Shown here in pieces: positions 16,728 to 17,916 of a stretch of DNA of 17,916 nt. Each line of letters begins with the position of its first letter. Position 1 is the first letter of the stretch. The notes beneath the pieces are model-generated. The model was given only the letters and a program-made list of their open reading frames with translations. It was not told where the DNA came from and searched no databases. The DNA comes from Lachnospiraceae bacterium (GTDB lineage: Bacteria; Bacillota_A; Clostridia; Lachnospirales; Lachnospiraceae), in contig JAGZJD010000049.1 of NCBI GenBank assembly GCA_018365895.1, forward strand, positions 1 to 17,916, in the 5' to 3' direction. The translations under genes and the position numbers were made by a program.

Positions 16728-17916
16728 ATGACAGAAATAACAACTATGTATCAGGCGCTTGGAATTTCTGAACCGGTTCTGAGATTTGGACGCGAGGTAG
16801 AAGCAAAATTAAAGGAACGGTTCGAGGAAATTGACCGGATTACAGAATATAATCAATTGAAAGTAATTAAGGGAATGCAGGACTGTATGGTCAGCGCAGA
16901 GTGTTTTAATTATGTGAGTGGTTATGGCTATAATGATTTTGGACGTGATAAACTGGAAGAAGTCTATGCGAAAGTATTTCACACAGAGGACGCCCTTGTC
17001 AGACCACAGATTACATGCGGTACGCATGCGCTTGCGCTTGCACTCAGTGCAAATCTCCGGCCGGGCGATGAAATGCTTTCTATCTCCGGAAAACCATACG
17101 ATACGCTGGAAGAAGTGATCGGAATTCGCCCGTCTCGCGGATCACTTGCAGAATATGGCGTAACATATCAGCAGGTAGATTTGTTAGAAAATGGCGATTT
17201 TGATTTTGAAGGCATTCGCGCGGCTATCAATGAGCGGACAAAATTAATTGAAATTCAGAGATCAAAAGGTTATCAGACACGTCCGACACTTTCAGTTGCA
17301 AAGATAGGAGAGGCGATCTCCTTTGTGAAATCAATCAATCCACACATCATCTGTATGGTAGATAATTGTTATGGCGAGTTGGTAGAAACCAAAGAACCCG
17401 GGCATGTTGGTGCTGATATTGTTGTCGGATCTTTAATGAAGAATCTTGGTGGCGGGATTGCTCCAACTGGAGGATATGTAGCCGGTAATCAAAATTTAGT
17501 TTATATGGTAGCGGAAAGATTAACAGCTCCAGGAATTGGAAAAGATTTAGGGGCTAATTTCAATTTAAACAATGCTTTTTTTAAAGGAATTTTTATGGCA
17601 CCCAATGCTGTAAAAAACGCATTAAAAACTGCTATATTTACAGCTTATATGTTGGAAAAACTAGAATATTCAAACGTATCTCCTCGCTATGATGAACCAC
17701 GGACTGACATTATTCAAACATTAGAACTTAAATCTAAGGAGAATTTAGTAAGCTTTACTCAAGGCATTCAACAAACTAGTCCGATTGATTCATTTGTCCA
17801 TGTTTTACCAGCTCCAATGCCAGGATATCCTTTTGATGAAGTTATGGCTGCTGGCAGCTTTACTCAAGGCAGTACGATCGAATTAAGTGCTGATGCCCCA
17901 GTTATTGAACCATATA
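16728..17916 (+). CDS. PLP-dependent cystathionine beta-lyase-like (YnbB / methionine gamma-lyase family) protein, 3' partial, chimeric
   Basis: ATG 16728 follows GAGGA (16716-16720) and starts a frame that runs off the window (396 codons visible). It resembles the YnbB-type PLP enzymes annotated as cystathionine beta-lyase involved in aluminium resistance or methionine gamma-lyase family proteins: CGTHALALAL near residues 97-106, GKPYDTLEEVIG, a VDNCYGELVE segment, and the PLP-binding Lys in GSLMKN (Lys238). The real reaction is not settled for this family. It lies 33 bases after miaA, as in many Firmicutes. Codon use changes near Lys238: before about 17440 Gln is 7 CAG to 1 CAA, afterwards 6 CAA to 0 CAG, and Leu becomes mostly TTA. 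The end of this reading frame is therefore probably another species' orthologue joined at the conserved active-site region. The C-terminal end is missing. Confidence 0.88.
   Translation, partial: MTEITTMYQALGISEPVLRFGREVEAKLKERFEEIDRITEYNQLKVIKGMQDCMVSAECFNYVSGYGYNDFGRDKLEEVYAKVFHTEDALVRPQITCGTHALALALSANLRPGDEMLSISGKPYDTLEEVIGIRPSRGSLAEYGVTYQQVDLLENGDFDFEGIRAAINERTKLIEIQRSKGYQTRPTLSVAKIGEAISFVKSINPHIICMVDNCYGELVETKEPGHVGADIVVGSLMKNLGGGIAPTGGYVAGNQNLVYMVAERLTAPGIGKDLGANFNLNNAFFKGIFMAPNAVKNALKTAIFTAYMLEKLEYSNVSPRYDEPRTDIIQTLELKSKENLVSFTQGIQQTSPIDSFVHVLPAPMPGYPFDEVMAAGSFTQGSTIELSADAPVIEPY
17445..17916. other. Foreign 3' segment with a different codon style, probable assembly chimera
   Basis: From about 17440-17480 to the end the DNA is in frame with the gene before it but uses CAA, TTA, GCT, ACT and CCA, unlike the CAG/CTT/CTG/CCG-rich core. 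Residues such as KNLGGGIAPTGGY, in place of the KNPGGG I expect for Lachnospiraceae, also fit another low-GC Firmicute. The join coincides with the conserved GSLMKN active-site region, where orthologues share short identical DNA. Confidence 0.7.

Noticed and set aside
1..17916. CRISPR arrays, tRNAs, insertion sequences, phage or defence genes, or a wholly new system
   Set aside because: No regularly spaced repeats, cloverleaf sequences, transposase-like proteins or unexplained multi-gene cluster were seen; all intact genes belong to known families.

Overview
The window is one stretch of low-GC Firmicutes DNA with foreign-looking sequence at both ends. The core (about 290 to 17440) has strong AAAGGAGG-type ribosome sites, tightly packed plus-strand genes and a mutS-mutL-miaA-(PLP lyase) order. 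Together with protein features this suggests a gut Lachnospiraceae-type Clostridium; the family assignment is inference. The first ~290 bases are GC-rich and Bifidobacterium-like (43 of the first 60 bases are G or C, against 21 of 60 at 661-720). The last ~470 bases switch to a TTA/CAA/GCT/ACT codon style. Both switches lie inside a conserved gene with the frame kept, and each sits close to a window end, so chimeric metagenome assembly is the leading explanation.

Layout: (1) 2-1249, a C69 family dipeptidase, 5' partial, whose first ~95 codons come from the foreign segment. (2) 1308-8474 plus a decayed gene to about 10273, a carbohydrate island: a LacI-family regulator, a terminator, a promoter with a 15-base LacI-type operator, a ribose-type ABC importer (ATPase, permease, lipoprotein binding protein), a GH3 beta-glycosidase and a YicI-like GH31 alpha-xylosidase. 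The GH31 gene is broken by two in-frame stops and loses its C-terminus at a junction with a fragment of a HAD phosphatase gene. (3) 10596-11038, intergenic: terminator, promoter and a structured leader. (4) 11039-17916, mutS, mutL, miaA and a truncated cystathionine beta-lyase-like PLP enzyme.

How the genes work together: the LacI-family protein probably represses the importer/glycosidase operon by binding the operator between promoter and first ribosome site, and a sugar ligand would relieve this. An imported oligosaccharide would be trimmed in the cytoplasm by GH3 (non-reducing beta-linked sugars) and, in an ancestor, by GH31 (alpha-xylosyl residues). That pairing fits xyloglucan-derived oligosaccharides or isoprimeverose, but substrate is inferred only. 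MutS and MutL make the mismatch-repair pair; MiaA prenylates tRNA A37 and is translated one base after mutL.

I found no CRISPR array, tRNA, rRNA, insertion sequence or phage gene, and no convincing wholly new system. The most informative points are the two chimeric ends, the decaying GH31 gene with its HAD junction, and the operator/terminator architecture in front of the transporter.
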